DNA of 64,000 bases from Batillaria attramentaria. Taxonomy: Eukaryota; Mollusca; Gastropoda; Batillariidae. The position numbers were made by a program, and so were the translations under genes. Under the pieces are notes generated by a model that worked only from the letters and a program-made list of their open reading frames with translations, was not told the origin of the DNA and searched no databases. Each line of letters opens with the position of its first letter. The stretch's first letter is position 1. Shown piece after piece: positions 47,220 through 60,043 of this stretch. The stretch is from assembly GCA_018292915.2 (NCBI GenBank), contig JACVVK020000088.1, positions 851,501 through 915,500 on the forward strand, written 5' to 3'.

Positions 47220-50007
47220 TCACAACTCCCGCCGAACAGAACGCAGCAGCATAGTGTGCACGCCAAGTGTCTACTGATGACGCAGATTTCGTTACGTCAC
47301 AGTGTGTGCGAACGTATGTATTGTCTGGAGAAACGTCACAGCCTTGTTTTGTACTACTGAAACTTGCTGCTGCGCGCAGCGAAATCTGCCCCATCCCATG
47401 AAGTTGTTTTTCTATAGAGAAACAACTTAAAAACAGAAAAGATTTTGATTGGACAGTTGAAAATCGATTGCATCATTATACATGTTCGGGGCCCCTACGC
47501 ACAAATGCGTATTCAGTCATTAACTCTTAAAAACCCTTGCAACAATCGCAATTTTTCTTGAAATCTTCAGATCACTAGGAGCCACTTCAAGCCACTGTTA
47601 CGCAATCTGCAGCGGTCTTGGGCGTCATGGTAGCGGGGAAGGCCAACGCCTTGCGTAATAGTGGCTTGAAGTGGCTGCTACTGGTGTGCAGTGCCGAGCT
47701 TGTTCTTTTTAAGCAGTCTGATCATATAGCGAGCAGGGGGGTCGGGCTCGGGCTCTTAAAGAGTTAAAGAGATAAAGGCTAACCCAACTAGCCTATGACT
47801 GTGTGAGTGTTCAGGACTGCTGAACTCGGCAAGTTACTGTGCGTGAACCGTGAGTCTCTTCCAACCTCAGTGAGGCCGAGGAGGTCGAGTCTGCAGCCTT
47901 ACGGTGACTTACAATAGCAGGTACGCTGATCGGACGCCAGCAGCAGGGCGGTGTCAGGACAGGAACAGATGTATCCGGTCTTGTCTCCGTTGTTGCACTG
48001 ATGGCTACATCCGCCGTTTTCACTCTGACATTCGTCCAAATCTATGAACGCGATGAAAAAGGAGGTTTTAATTTTTTCCCCAGGTACATAACGTTTAGCA
48101 GCTGTACAACACGTTACCAAAAGTAGTATCACATATCAAAAAGAAGTTTAGAACCGTCTATTCGCAACTCGCATAAAAAGTCATTTTGCCTCCACCGCTT
48201 GTTTGAATATAGTGATTGGAAGCCCGACTGAGGCCTTGTAAAAGTATACTAGCAAGACACACACAAGGTAAATTTTTATGTCTCTTTTGTTAGGCAGAAC
48301 CACCGTCGTCGTCATCATCATAATGAACAATATGGGTAGAGACAGAAGCAACCTCACTCAGTTATGAGTACGGTGATGTTCCACCTAAAGCCAGCTGATA
48401 GAATCATTAAAAGACAATAATGATTATTATTATAGTGGCGGCGTCCCATACCAGACTCGCAGTGTGTCCCAGTGACAGATGTGGGACAGTGACAGTTATA
48501 ATGCGTGGTGCTGGTAGGCACACATGTCCCACCGTTCTGGCAAATATTGTGCTGGGTTTCACACGGGGACGGCTCTGCAACATTCAGGATGATTTACGTT
48601 ATGTGCATAACGGTTCACATGACGACGCAAAAACTTACAGACAAAAAGGGAACCCTGAAGCAGGCCGATACGTCAGTCAGTCAATCAAAAATTCAATGTC
48701 CACGTGGACAATTACCTGACAACACACCGATACTGAGATTAACTTGGAAAATGATAAACGTGTAATTGAGCCAAATTAGTAGATCAAGTTCATGCGATTC
48801 CAGCGTATCACAATGACATCAATACAAGCACGTGGTGCGAAGGGTCCACTCAACTAGGTATTACAGTTTTCAAGTATGATAATATTATTAGGCGTATACA
48901 TCTCAAAATCAACCGCCGCAGGTTCTTTTTTTTCCGTGAGGCCGACCATGTGTCAAGAAATAGTTCTTGCGGCGGGACTAATTTCGCCGAGCTTGCGCAC
49001 CCCTTTTCCTCTCTTTTTATTCTTATTTCTGCCTCCACTGGTCCATTCACCTGTCTTTTGCTCTCTTAAACCCTCCTCTGGGGGGGAGGTCAGTATGCAT
49101 GTGTATACTAACCCCTGGTCCAGTGAGACGTCTGAGGGTCATTTCTGAAGGCCGATGACGTTTTTAATGTTTGTTTTGCTTATTTATAAATGACATTTGT
49201 TTTCTGCGCTTTTATTTTAATCAGGAGTTCGATAAATTAGCACCAAGGTGCAGCGTCTTCTGCATGTCGTAGGTTTATACTGCCCCGTAGACCAGTTTGC
49301 ATCATTTGTCCAACGTTACATTTTTGTGTTTTGTTTTTTGTTTTGTTTTTCGAGTAGTGCAGACGCACTGATCGCAAATAAGTCTTTGTTGCTCGCACCG
49401 CGTTGCCCATAAACTCACTCACCCGGCCATATTACATCACGGTCATAGAATGCTATAGGAAGTCCGAGGGCCATTTTCCTCGGCCCATCTAATGTGGCCA
49501 TGTGATTCAGGAGCAGTGTGTGACTGGGCATGCGGTACTCACGACAGACGATGTTGACGTTCTCGTTGTTACAGTTCTCCACACCCCAGGTGGCATGGCG
49601 ACACCTGTCCAGCCTGATCTCGCTTCCAGAGCAGGCAACGTCGTCGAGCCAGACGCGCAGTCCGTACTCCCTGCCCCCGCCGTTGTAACTCGGAGTGCCG
49701 TACTCATACCCTAGCTGGCGACACACAACCCTGGTCTCGTCCAAACCCCACCCGTCATCGCACACTGTACCCCACCTGATGATAACATCCACACATCACC
49801 ACGGCTTCCAGCACAACAATCCGGCGCTAATCATAAGACCCTATATTGTTATATATACATTTTCCTGGTACCAGTGAATCCTGTTATGTCTTGCGATAGC
49901 TATACAAAAAATATGAAACACTAAGGTGGCCTGTTCTTCGTATCTTGCGATAGCTAGTCCTAAACTGACGTAGACTGCCATGAATGAACAGACGGTTTGA
50001 ACCGGCT

Positions 50008-50043
<36 letters not shown>

Positions 50044-50285
50044 CCCACGGATACTACCTACCTAGCCGAACCGAACTGTAGTGCGAGTTTTGTGCACAGT
50101 CACGTCTGGATTTATCCTTCTCTTCTGCATATCCGTGGGTATCAATTTCCTTGTGCATACACACTGATTTTCGTCATCATCTTACATAATCATTTTGTTG
50201 ATTGTCTCCTTCTGTTACTTCCTTTACTGATTTTTTTGGCTCCCTTGTGTAACAATGGGAGTCTATGTATTAACCCTCTGTCGTC

Positions 50286-50334
<49 letters not shown>

Positions 50335-52628
50335 AGAAAACTTTAACATTGTCGTTTTCTCAGAATCTACAAACACCAGAGGTTTTAAACTTTGCATCAT
50401 GATAGATGTTGTTAAGAACTTTACAGATATACATGTAGTCAGTGGCCTTGTGTCAAGGTCAAGGCCGTACAAGCTATTTTTGTGAAACCTCAACATTGGC
50501 ATTTTCTCAGAAACAACAAACAGCAGAGGCGCCAAACCTGGCGTGGTAATAGACAGTGATAAGACCTATGCACACATACCACCTTAAATGACCTTGACTC
50601 AAGGTCAAGGTCATTAAAACAGTCTGTGGGGAAAATTTACATTTGCATTTTCTCAGAATCCAGAAGAATCAGAAGCATCAAACTATATGTGCGATGATTG
50701 ACATTAGTAGTACCTTTACAGACATACCTGTGTTCAGTGACTTTTAGTCAAGGTCAAGGTCATGCAAGCGTTTTTTTGGGAAACTTTAACTTTGGCATTT
50801 TCTCCAAAACAACTAACAGTAGAGGCACCAAACGAGGCATGATGATAGACAGCAATGAGACCTACCTTTCTGAATGACCTTGACTTGAATTTTAACATTA
50901 CTGTTTTCGGAGGAACTACAAATACTAGAGGCATCAAACTTGGCATAATGATAGACATTGATGAGATCTCATTTGAATGACCTTGACCAAAGGTCAAGTC
51001 CATACAAACTGTTTCGGGGAAAACTGTAATAATGCCATGAACTCAGAGCGCCAGAGACACTTGGCATGATAATGGACAGTGCTAAGAGCTTTACAAACAC
51101 TCTTGTGAATGACCTTGACCTGTGTCACAAGGGAGCCATGGAGGCTTTTGCCTCTCTAGTTTTCACATTTAATATACCTACAATGCCTCAATTCAAACTG
51201 CGTAACGACTTACGTCTAGGCCACTTGAATGTGTATCATTTGTTTAATAAGATGTCTGATGTTTGTCTATACCTGAACCACCCTGAACCATTCCATCTGT
51301 TTGGTTTTAGTGAGACGCGTCTTAACCCCAACATAAGCGATGAAGCCATCAGTGTCCCAAACTTTTCCCTGGTTCGCCGTGATCCATGCTCCTCTGGTCG
51401 CTCTCTATATACATCACTCCATCCAACATTTAGTTCACAGGCGTCAGGACTTACAGACTCCAGATGTGGAATGTTTATGGTTAGAAGCAAAAAGCCACAA
51501 AACTCGGCCATTGTTTGTTAGTTTCATGTACCGTAACCCCGCTGCCAATTTCGATTGGTATGATGATGTTATGCACAATGTTGAAAATGTAGGATTACCT
51601 GACAATGACGTAATTGTAATGGGAGATTTTAATATTGATATGTTTAAACCGCATGCAGCATGGGACTGTACGATTAATTTGCTAGGTCTTCACCAGTTAC
51701 TCAAATCTCCTACAAGAGTCACCGCATCCACATCAACACTCATCGACCATATTTATTCTAACCGACCTGATACTGTCTCGGGTAAACAGGTTGGTAATCT
51801 AAGTGTTAATGGTCACTATCCTGTCATTTGCTCGTGGTCATCGGCACCAATCAGCAACAAGGGTGGACACACAACAGTCACTTAAGATCTTTCAAACAGT
51901 TTAATGAAGCAGCATTTCTTGCTGAACTACACAACACTCCTTTCGCTCATGTTTACAATGACATTTATCCTCAATCAGCTGTCTCAAAGTGGTATAGTTT
52001 GTTTAGCAGTGTGCTGGATAGGCATGCCCCGATACAGCAAAAACTAGTAAAAGATAACAATTTATCCCCCTGATCACTCAGGAAATCATGCAGGCAATGA
52101 AATTAGGGACAAGCTAAAAAGAGAAACATTTTTGTGATTACAAAAAGCAAAGAATTCGTGTGAAGAACATGGTCAGGAAAGCTAAACGGGATCTATGTGA
52201 TCGCACAATAAGAGACGGATAAGACGCATCCTCAGTATGGCGTGCAGTAAACTTAGTCACTAGAGGTAGCATTAAGAAAGCAGCCACCCCTTCTAACATC
52301 ACCGCAGATACATTCAACAACCATTTTATTTCTCTAGCAGAATCGCTTGTTCCTTCTAGCAATGATTCCCCTCCCTATACTTGCCCCCAATCATTACTTA
52401 ATTTTTGCCAACAAAGAACAGCTGGAACGTCTCCATTTTGTATACCCCCTTCTAGCAGTGCACGACGTGGGAAACTTATTAGTTCAATGAAAATAAAAAG
52501 TCGTCCGGAGAAGACGAAACTAATATTCGACAATATAAGGGACAGACAACTTTAGGACTTTAGGGCTTACCCTAAAGTCCTCAAGTTGTCTATCGCTTTT
52601 ATTGTCGAATCTATTACATACATGTGGC

Positions 52629-52684
<56 letters not shown>

Positions 52685-55600
52685 TAGTTCAGTAACAGAG
52701 AATAGTAAATCATTAACAGTTGTGGTTTACTCAACCGTGAAAAACCATGCAGCCAGTGATCCTTCACAGGCACACTTCTTTGTCCTCAGGCTCAGTCCCA
52801 GACTCTTTCAAGCAGGCTATTGTTTTTCCACTCCTTAAAAAGACAGGCCTAGATGCTAATGTCTTGAAGAACTACCGCCCTGTATCTAATCTGTCCTTTT
52901 TGTCAAAAGTGTTGGAGAAGATCGTGCTCGCACAGCTATCCGCTCATCTTGCTGAAAATGACTTGACTGAACCATTTCAATCAGCCTACCGTGTTAACCA
53001 CAGTACTGAAACTGCTCTTCTAAGAGTTACCAACGATTTGCTGTGTGCCACTGACAAAGGGTTGGTCTCCATCTTGTCCCTGCTGGATCTGTCAGCGGCC
53101 TTCGATACACTTGACCATGAAATTCTGCTTCAGAGGCTTCACAATACCTTCGGCATTTCAGGGGCCGCTTTGCAATGGTTCCGATCTTACCTGACCGATC
53201 GTTTTCAGGTCGTCAGTGTGAAGAATTTATCCTCACAGCCTGCTAGACTGTTGTATGGTGTGCCTTAGGGCTCTGTACTGGGACCGGTTTTGTTCAGTCT
53301 ATACATGCAGCCTCTTAGCGAAGCCTTATAAACGTCAGTGTATGTTATACCACATGTATGCTGACGACACTCAGCTACAAGCTTCTTCCAGCTCATCCCA
53401 CTTTCCTCAGCTTGTCCTGGACATACAAAGCTGCATTGAAACTGTTGTGACGTGGATGACCAATAACAAACTCAAGATGAATGGTGACAAAACTGAAGTT
53501 ATGCCCATTTCCACACTCCCAAAACTTAAAGCTGTTAGCAACCATACTGGCATTGAGTTGTCAGGGACGAACATCCCCTTCTCTAGCAAGGTGAGGAATC
53601 TTGGTGTTATTCTTGATCCATCACTGTCCATGGACCGTCAGATCAGTCACATGTGCAAGATCACATTTCTCGAAATTCGAAGAATAGCCCATATTAGACC
53701 GTTCCTGTCAGTCGAGGCCACGAAGAAACTGATGTCAGCCTTTGCCTTGTCCCGGCTTGACTACTGCAATTCCTTGTTGTCCGGTTTACCTGACGATAAA
53801 ATCAATCGTCTACAGAGGCTGCAGAACAACGCAGCAAGGCTAGTCCTTCGCAGATCCAAGCGAGACCATGCAAAACCTCTCCTGAGAGAGTTGCATTGGC
53901 TGCCAGTGAAGGCTAGAATTGAATACAAGGTCGCAACTCTATGCTACCGTACTCTGCAGTCTAACACACCTTCATACCTTGCTGAGCTCCTCACTCCATA
54001 CATCCCTACCCGATCCCTGCGCTCCCAGGAAGCTGGGCACCTCTGTGTCCCTCGCTTTAATCTAAGCAGTTTCGGGAAGCGCTCTTTTTCTTACTCTGGT
54101 CCTGCCACATCGAACACTTTACCAAAGCCCCTCAGAGATTGCCCAACATTGTCGTCTTTTAAATCCAACCTTAAGACACACTTGTTTTTAAAGTATCTGG
54201 ACTGATTTGCGCAATTTATACTTATGAGCTGTGATCTCGAAATGCGCAATGGGTGGCATCGTATGCAAGTCTTATAGTGTCAGTCTTTCTTTTAGCTCCT
54301 TACCACTGCTGTCTGTTAGGTTTTATCTGTCTCATTTTAATCTGTTTTTTGTTTTGGGTTTTATCACTGGCACTTGTTCTTGGGTTTTTTTATATCTTGG
54401 TCTCTGCCTTTTTTCTTCTTTTTTTCAGCTCTGTGTGTGTGTGTGTGTGTGTGTGTGCCGTGTGTGTGTGTGTGTGTGTGCTCTTATATTTTTATTTTAT
54501 ATATTAGTTGTTCTTACGCAGTGTACATTGAGTTGAGTGAATGGGTTTTTGTGCTGTTTTTAGGTTTTAGATTGTAAGGTGCCTAGAGCTCGTTCCACGG
54601 GGATAGGCGCCCTATAAATAGTATTATTATTATTATTAAGTTTTGATTTCTGTTCACTGTGTACATGTCAGTAGAGCTTTCCGTGTGAGCTGTCACACAC
54701 AGTTGACTTTCACCAGTGTAAGGCCTACAGGGAGCGTCTCACCTGTCTGCCGTATTGATGTTTCGCTACTATGGTTTTGGAACACCTTTATCACACTGAT
54801 GAGGTACACATTTTACATTTTAGTCTCTTTATTGTATTGCCTGGATGTTCTGACACTTAGTTTGTATTGTCTCATTCAGTAGTATATTTGAGATACAGAA
54901 CATTGTTCCCCACAAGTGCTAGATGGTATTTGCTGTATTTGTGAGTTGTAATCAGTGGTGGAACAACAGTGCTTATTTTTGCTGTAGTTCAGTCTTTTGT
55001 GAGGAAATATCTTGTCTTTATATTATAGTTTCTATTTCTCTTTGATAGTTCTCATGTTAGTTTCATATCTGTTTGAGGGTGCAAACAAACAAGCAAACAA
55101 ACATACATACAAGATATATGTCTATGAAATAAAAAGCCCAGTGCCAACCAAACGCTGCCTCGTCTTTCACTGGTCGACTGCTCAGAGAACCCCGGTGGTG
55201 TAGCGGTGTGATCATTATACCCCAAGGCACCCATCCTGTTACATAACCTTTGTATTCAACATAACACCTTCCCAACTGAGTTTAAAAACGCCGAAGTAAT
55301 CCCCCTACCTAAAACAAAGGATCTCACGGATGTCAATAACTTCAAGGCCGACCCATTTCTCTTCTTTCAGCTTTATCAAAGCCACTAGAAAGGCATGTCC
55401 ACAAACACCTTCTTCAGTATTTAAACAAGGAGGAACGGCCCCGTCCTACAAAGTTGTTTCTCCAAATTTCATTTTATTTTGTCTGTTTTGTTGTTATTGT
55501 TGCCGGTTCTCCCCTCTCCATGTTCTACCAATGACACTAGATCCTCTACGACCTCGACCGATTAGTCACGTGACTGGGGGTGGGGCCGGGTGGGGGGAGA

Positions 55601-58014
55601 GAGAGACAGACAGACAGAGAGAGAGAGAGAGTGGGTGGGTGGGTGTTTAGGAGTTTAACGTCCTTTTCCACCACGTAAGGGTGATATCAAAGACGGGGCA
55701 ACGAGAGAAAGGCCAGCACAAATATTTGGCCCAAGCCGGGATTCGAACTCTCGACCCGAGCATTGAAAGTCCAACGCTCTACCATTCGGCCACCCTGGCT
55801 CCCCAGAGAGAGAGAGAGAGAGAGACGTCAGTTCCGTGAACTAAACATTTGACAAATAAAAGCGACACAAAAGGGACAGAAACCACTTAACTTTGACAAA
55901 GGACGGCACAGGTCGACGTTTCGGCTTACGCCTTCTTCAGGACATAAACAAATGGGACATAACTTCAACAAACAAGCAAAAGGTAACTCTGCGGACGTAC
56001 TGACATACACGGCGCGGAAAAAAAAAAAAAAAAAAAAAAAGGTGGGCGAGAAAAGGACCAGAAAAAAATAGCAAAATTATCACAACACCCATCCTTAGGT
56101 GACAGAAGACCATGGACTGTGTGTGAAAAAAAAAAAAAAAAAAAAATGTGTTGGGCAGAAAAGAACAAAAAAGAATAGTGAAAATTAGCAATCACAACAC
56201 CCATCCTTTGGTGACAAGGACCATGGATTGTGTGTGAAAAAAGTTCAGAGGGTTATGTTACGGCTTTTCGTTCAAACCACCCGGGGCCTGACTTCCCAGG
56301 CGCTGAATAATGTGCGACTCCATGTCGCGTCTGTCTGTGGCGTCACCGTGCATAAGCCACAGGCCAGTTACTGTCATATTTAAGATGGAGTGGCCTGCAG
56401 AATTGAAATGCACGGCAACGGGTTTTATTCTGAACATATCGCCGACACCAGACACAACAGAATAAAACCCGTTGCCGTGCATTTCAATTCTGCAGGCCAC
56501 TCCATCTTAAATATGACAGTAACTGGCCTGTGGCTTATGCACGGTGACGCCACAGACAGACGCGACATGGAGTCGCACATTATTCAGCGCCTGGGAAGTC
56601 AGGCCCCGGGTGGTTTGAACGAAAAGCCGTAACATAACCCTCTGAACTTTTTTCACACACAATCCATGGTCCTTGTCACCAAAGGATGGGTGTTGTGATT
56701 GCTAATTTTCACTATTCTTTTTTGTTCTTTTCTGCCCAACACATTTTTTTTTTTTTTTTTTTTCACACACAGTCCATGGTCTTCTGTCACCTAAGGATGG
56801 GTGTTGTGATAATTTTGCTATTTTTTTCTGGTCCTTTTCTCGCCCACCTTTTTTTTTTTTTTTTTTTTTTCCGCGCCGTGTATGTCAGTACGTCCGCAGA
56901 GTTACCTTTTGCTTGTTTGTTGAAGTTATGTCCCATTTGTTTATGTCCTCAAGAAGGCGTAAGCCGAAACGTCGACCTGTGCCGTCCTTTGTCAAAGTTA
57001 AGTGGTTTCTGTCCCTTTTGTGTCGCTTTTATTTGCTTAACTTGTAACCACTTCGCAGTCATTACCGTTTCCGTTTCTAAACATTTGACGTCAGCCTCAG
57101 GCAGGTCGTCATACACAGACAGAGAGATGACGTCAATTTCGCGAACTAAACATTTTGACGTCAGCCTCCAGCACTGCGATCGTCTGAGGAAGCTTGTTTA
57201 TGTCTTGTGATTTCCCTGTTGGCTTTGTGGCTTCCCCGATTGAATTATTTTTCACATGAAATCTGGATGATCTAGAGGGCTGGTGAAATGTCGGAGGCAG
57301 TGACGATACTTGCTTATTTTGTCTGGGAACTAAGCGTTAGACGTCAGCTTCACACTGGTGGTATGACAGATGATGCTTATGCATGTCTTGTGATTTCCCT
57401 GTTGCTTTTGTGACTTCCCTGGCTGAATTAATTTTTACATAAAATCTGGAAGATCTAGAGGGCTGGTGAAACATGGACTAGAATACCTTGTATTGTACTT
57501 ATGAAATCGAAAATTTGGAACTCTTTTGACCGGTGCTTTTCGCAGAAACTTGAAAAAGTTATGTTTATCTAAAAGTTCAGTTATTCTAAATGCTAAAGCT
57601 ATAATAGTGCAGTAGTTGCTGTCATATGTGCAGTTGTCACACTAGACAAAAACGCCGGGATGATAAGTAATTTGCAGTAGTCTTTTCATAGATATTTGAT
57701 CTTATGTGCAAACCACCCCTACCTCGAAAATATTTTTTTTACACAAAACCAGTCAGAGCTACAGAGCTGTAGCACGAATACAGGCAGTGTGATTGGGTGA
57801 ACTTCCAAAGTCTAGAAAATGAAGGAATTTGAACAACTTTTTCGAAAAAATTGGTGACACGACCGATTTTTAAAAATCGGCGATAACTCTTCTGAAAATG
57901 CGGCAGGCTAAAAATCGTGAAAGGTAGGTCTGGAGAAGGTGATTTCCCATTTTATCTCAAAGTAAAAGGGCCTCCATCGAGGTGGTTTAGGAGATAGCCA
58001 TCATTACATCCGTC

Positions 58015-58052
<38 letters not shown>

Positions 58053-60007
58053 TCACAACTCCCGCCAAAAAGAACGCAGCAGCATAGTGTGCACGTCAAG
58101 TGTCTATGACGCAGGTTTCGTTACGTCACTATGTGCGTGAAAGTATGTATTGTGTGGAGAAACGTCACAGTCTTGTTTTGTATCACTGAAACTTGCTGCT
58201 GCGCGCAGCAAAATCTGCCCCGTCTCATAAAGTTGTTTCTCTATAGAGAAACAACTTAAAAAACGTGGACTGCTTCACTCATTTCAATCTGGATACCGCT
58301 CTGGACACTCATGCTATACCGCCTTACCCAGACTAGTAGACACATGGCTAACTTCTGTTAACAAATCAGAAATTACTGGAACAATTTTCCTCGACTTTAA
58401 AAAAGGGTTTGACTTAGCAAATCACACTGTACTACTGACAAAACTACGTCAGTATCTTTGTAGGTCTACTGCTCTACCATTTTTTTTAATCATACTTAGC
58501 GGAGAGAAGACAGAAAGTACTGCTAAATGGATGTTACTCTAGTGAAGGTTTAGTAAAATATGGCGTTCCCCAGGGCTCTGTCTTAGGACCTTTGCTTTTC
58601 TGTATATTCATGAATGACCTTCCTTTCCATTTTACTAGTGAGGAGATCACATGTGATATGCTTGCCGACGACACAACTATCCACACCCCTGATAAAAACA
58701 TTGAGGTTGTCAGTCAACGTCTAAATCAAAGTTTACATGAAGTTTCAGACTGGTGTGCTACAAATGCCATGGTACTGAACCCACCTAAAACCGAGTGCAT
58801 GGTACTTGCCACACCCCAAAAACACCAGTTGACACCCCCCCCACCCCCACCCCTAAATTTGTCCATCAACGGCAAACAAATTGAACAGGTAGCGCAGCAT
58901 CGGTTGCCAGGGCCAACTGTTGATAATCAACTTCAGTGGCAGCCGCAAATCAGCAGTGTCTGTAAACTTGTCTCCAAAAATCTCTATTTATTGTCCAGGT
59001 TGAAGTCCATCAATACCACTGAGACTCGTAGAATGTTCTACAAGGCCCACATTAAGTCTCATGTCGATTATACCTCGACAGTATGGGATGGTTCAAGTGA
59101 CGTTCATTTGAAGAGGCTGAACTCTGCACAGAAGAGCTGCAAAGCTGATCTTACCAAACCCAGCACTGTCAACAGATCAAAAACTCAATGCGCTAGAAAT
59201 ACTCCCCTTAGAAACAACATTTTTGGTAAACCAAAATAAGGGTGTTCTTTTATACAAAATGTGCAAGAAATTAAGTCCACCATACCTTAGATGTCTAGCT
59301 TCAGAACTAATGTCCCATCATTCCAGACTAGGGCTACACCTGAAGGTTCCTCGTCCTAGAATAGATCTCTACAAAACCAGTTTACTTTTTCTGGGAGTGC
59401 ACCTTGGAATACACTTCCCATCCATATTAGAAACGCCAAAACACTCTTTTCCTTTAGGAGCAGCCTCTTCAAACATCTAATGTATGCCGGTTCGCAGCCA
59501 CTTTCGTGAACAACACCATGCATCCGATCACTTATGTTGGTACATGAATAGTGTGTGTGTGTGTTGATACCTATACTCGCGTCCAGAAAAAACGCAGAAA
59601 CGTTAAAAAAAGAAATTCACCAAAAACCGACTTTCGAGTCAAAATTTAATTCCTTCGACAAAAATGTAGAACGATCATGTCGGCGTGTCATCAATGCAAT
59701 GAAGTTGCGAAAAATGCAAAAACAAAGGAACCGGAAGCCGGAATGTCACATGGAGGTCAATCACTGCCATTGCACCGATTTGGAAGTGTCTATTCAGTCC
59801 TCGTTTTTAAGTTGTTTCTCTATAGAGAAACAACTTTATGAGACGGGGCAGATTTTGCTACGCGCAGCAGCAAGTTTCAGTGAAACAAAACAAGACTGTG
59901 ACGTTTCTTCACACAATACTTACTTTCACGCACACAGTGACGTAACGAAATCTGCGTCATAGACACCTTACGTGCACACTTTGCTGCTGCGTTCTTTTTG
60001 GCGGGAA

Positions 60008-60043
<36 letters not shown>

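Larger units (their letters stand above)
43203..47430 (+). mobile_element. Composite 'GTTGTTTCTC' element, copy g, enlarged by a Penelope-like insert
   Basis: Own sequence runs from TTCATTTTATTTTGTCTG (left tip missing) to about 44480, resuming near 47089 through (AC)n to the GTTGTTTTTCTATAGAGAAAC end at 47430. In between are Penelope-like sequences. A SINE lies at 43364-43539 and a SINE tail at 44077-44142. Confidence 0.6.
55432..58258 (+). mobile_element. Composite 'GTTGTTTCTC' element, copy h, inserted in the LINE
   Basis: Both ends are present: ACAAGGAGGAACGGCCCCGT at 55427-55446 and GTTGTTTCTCTATAGAGAAAC near 58232. It carries a SINE (55631-55804) and a Penelope-like insert (55854-57076). 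Confidence 0.75.
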
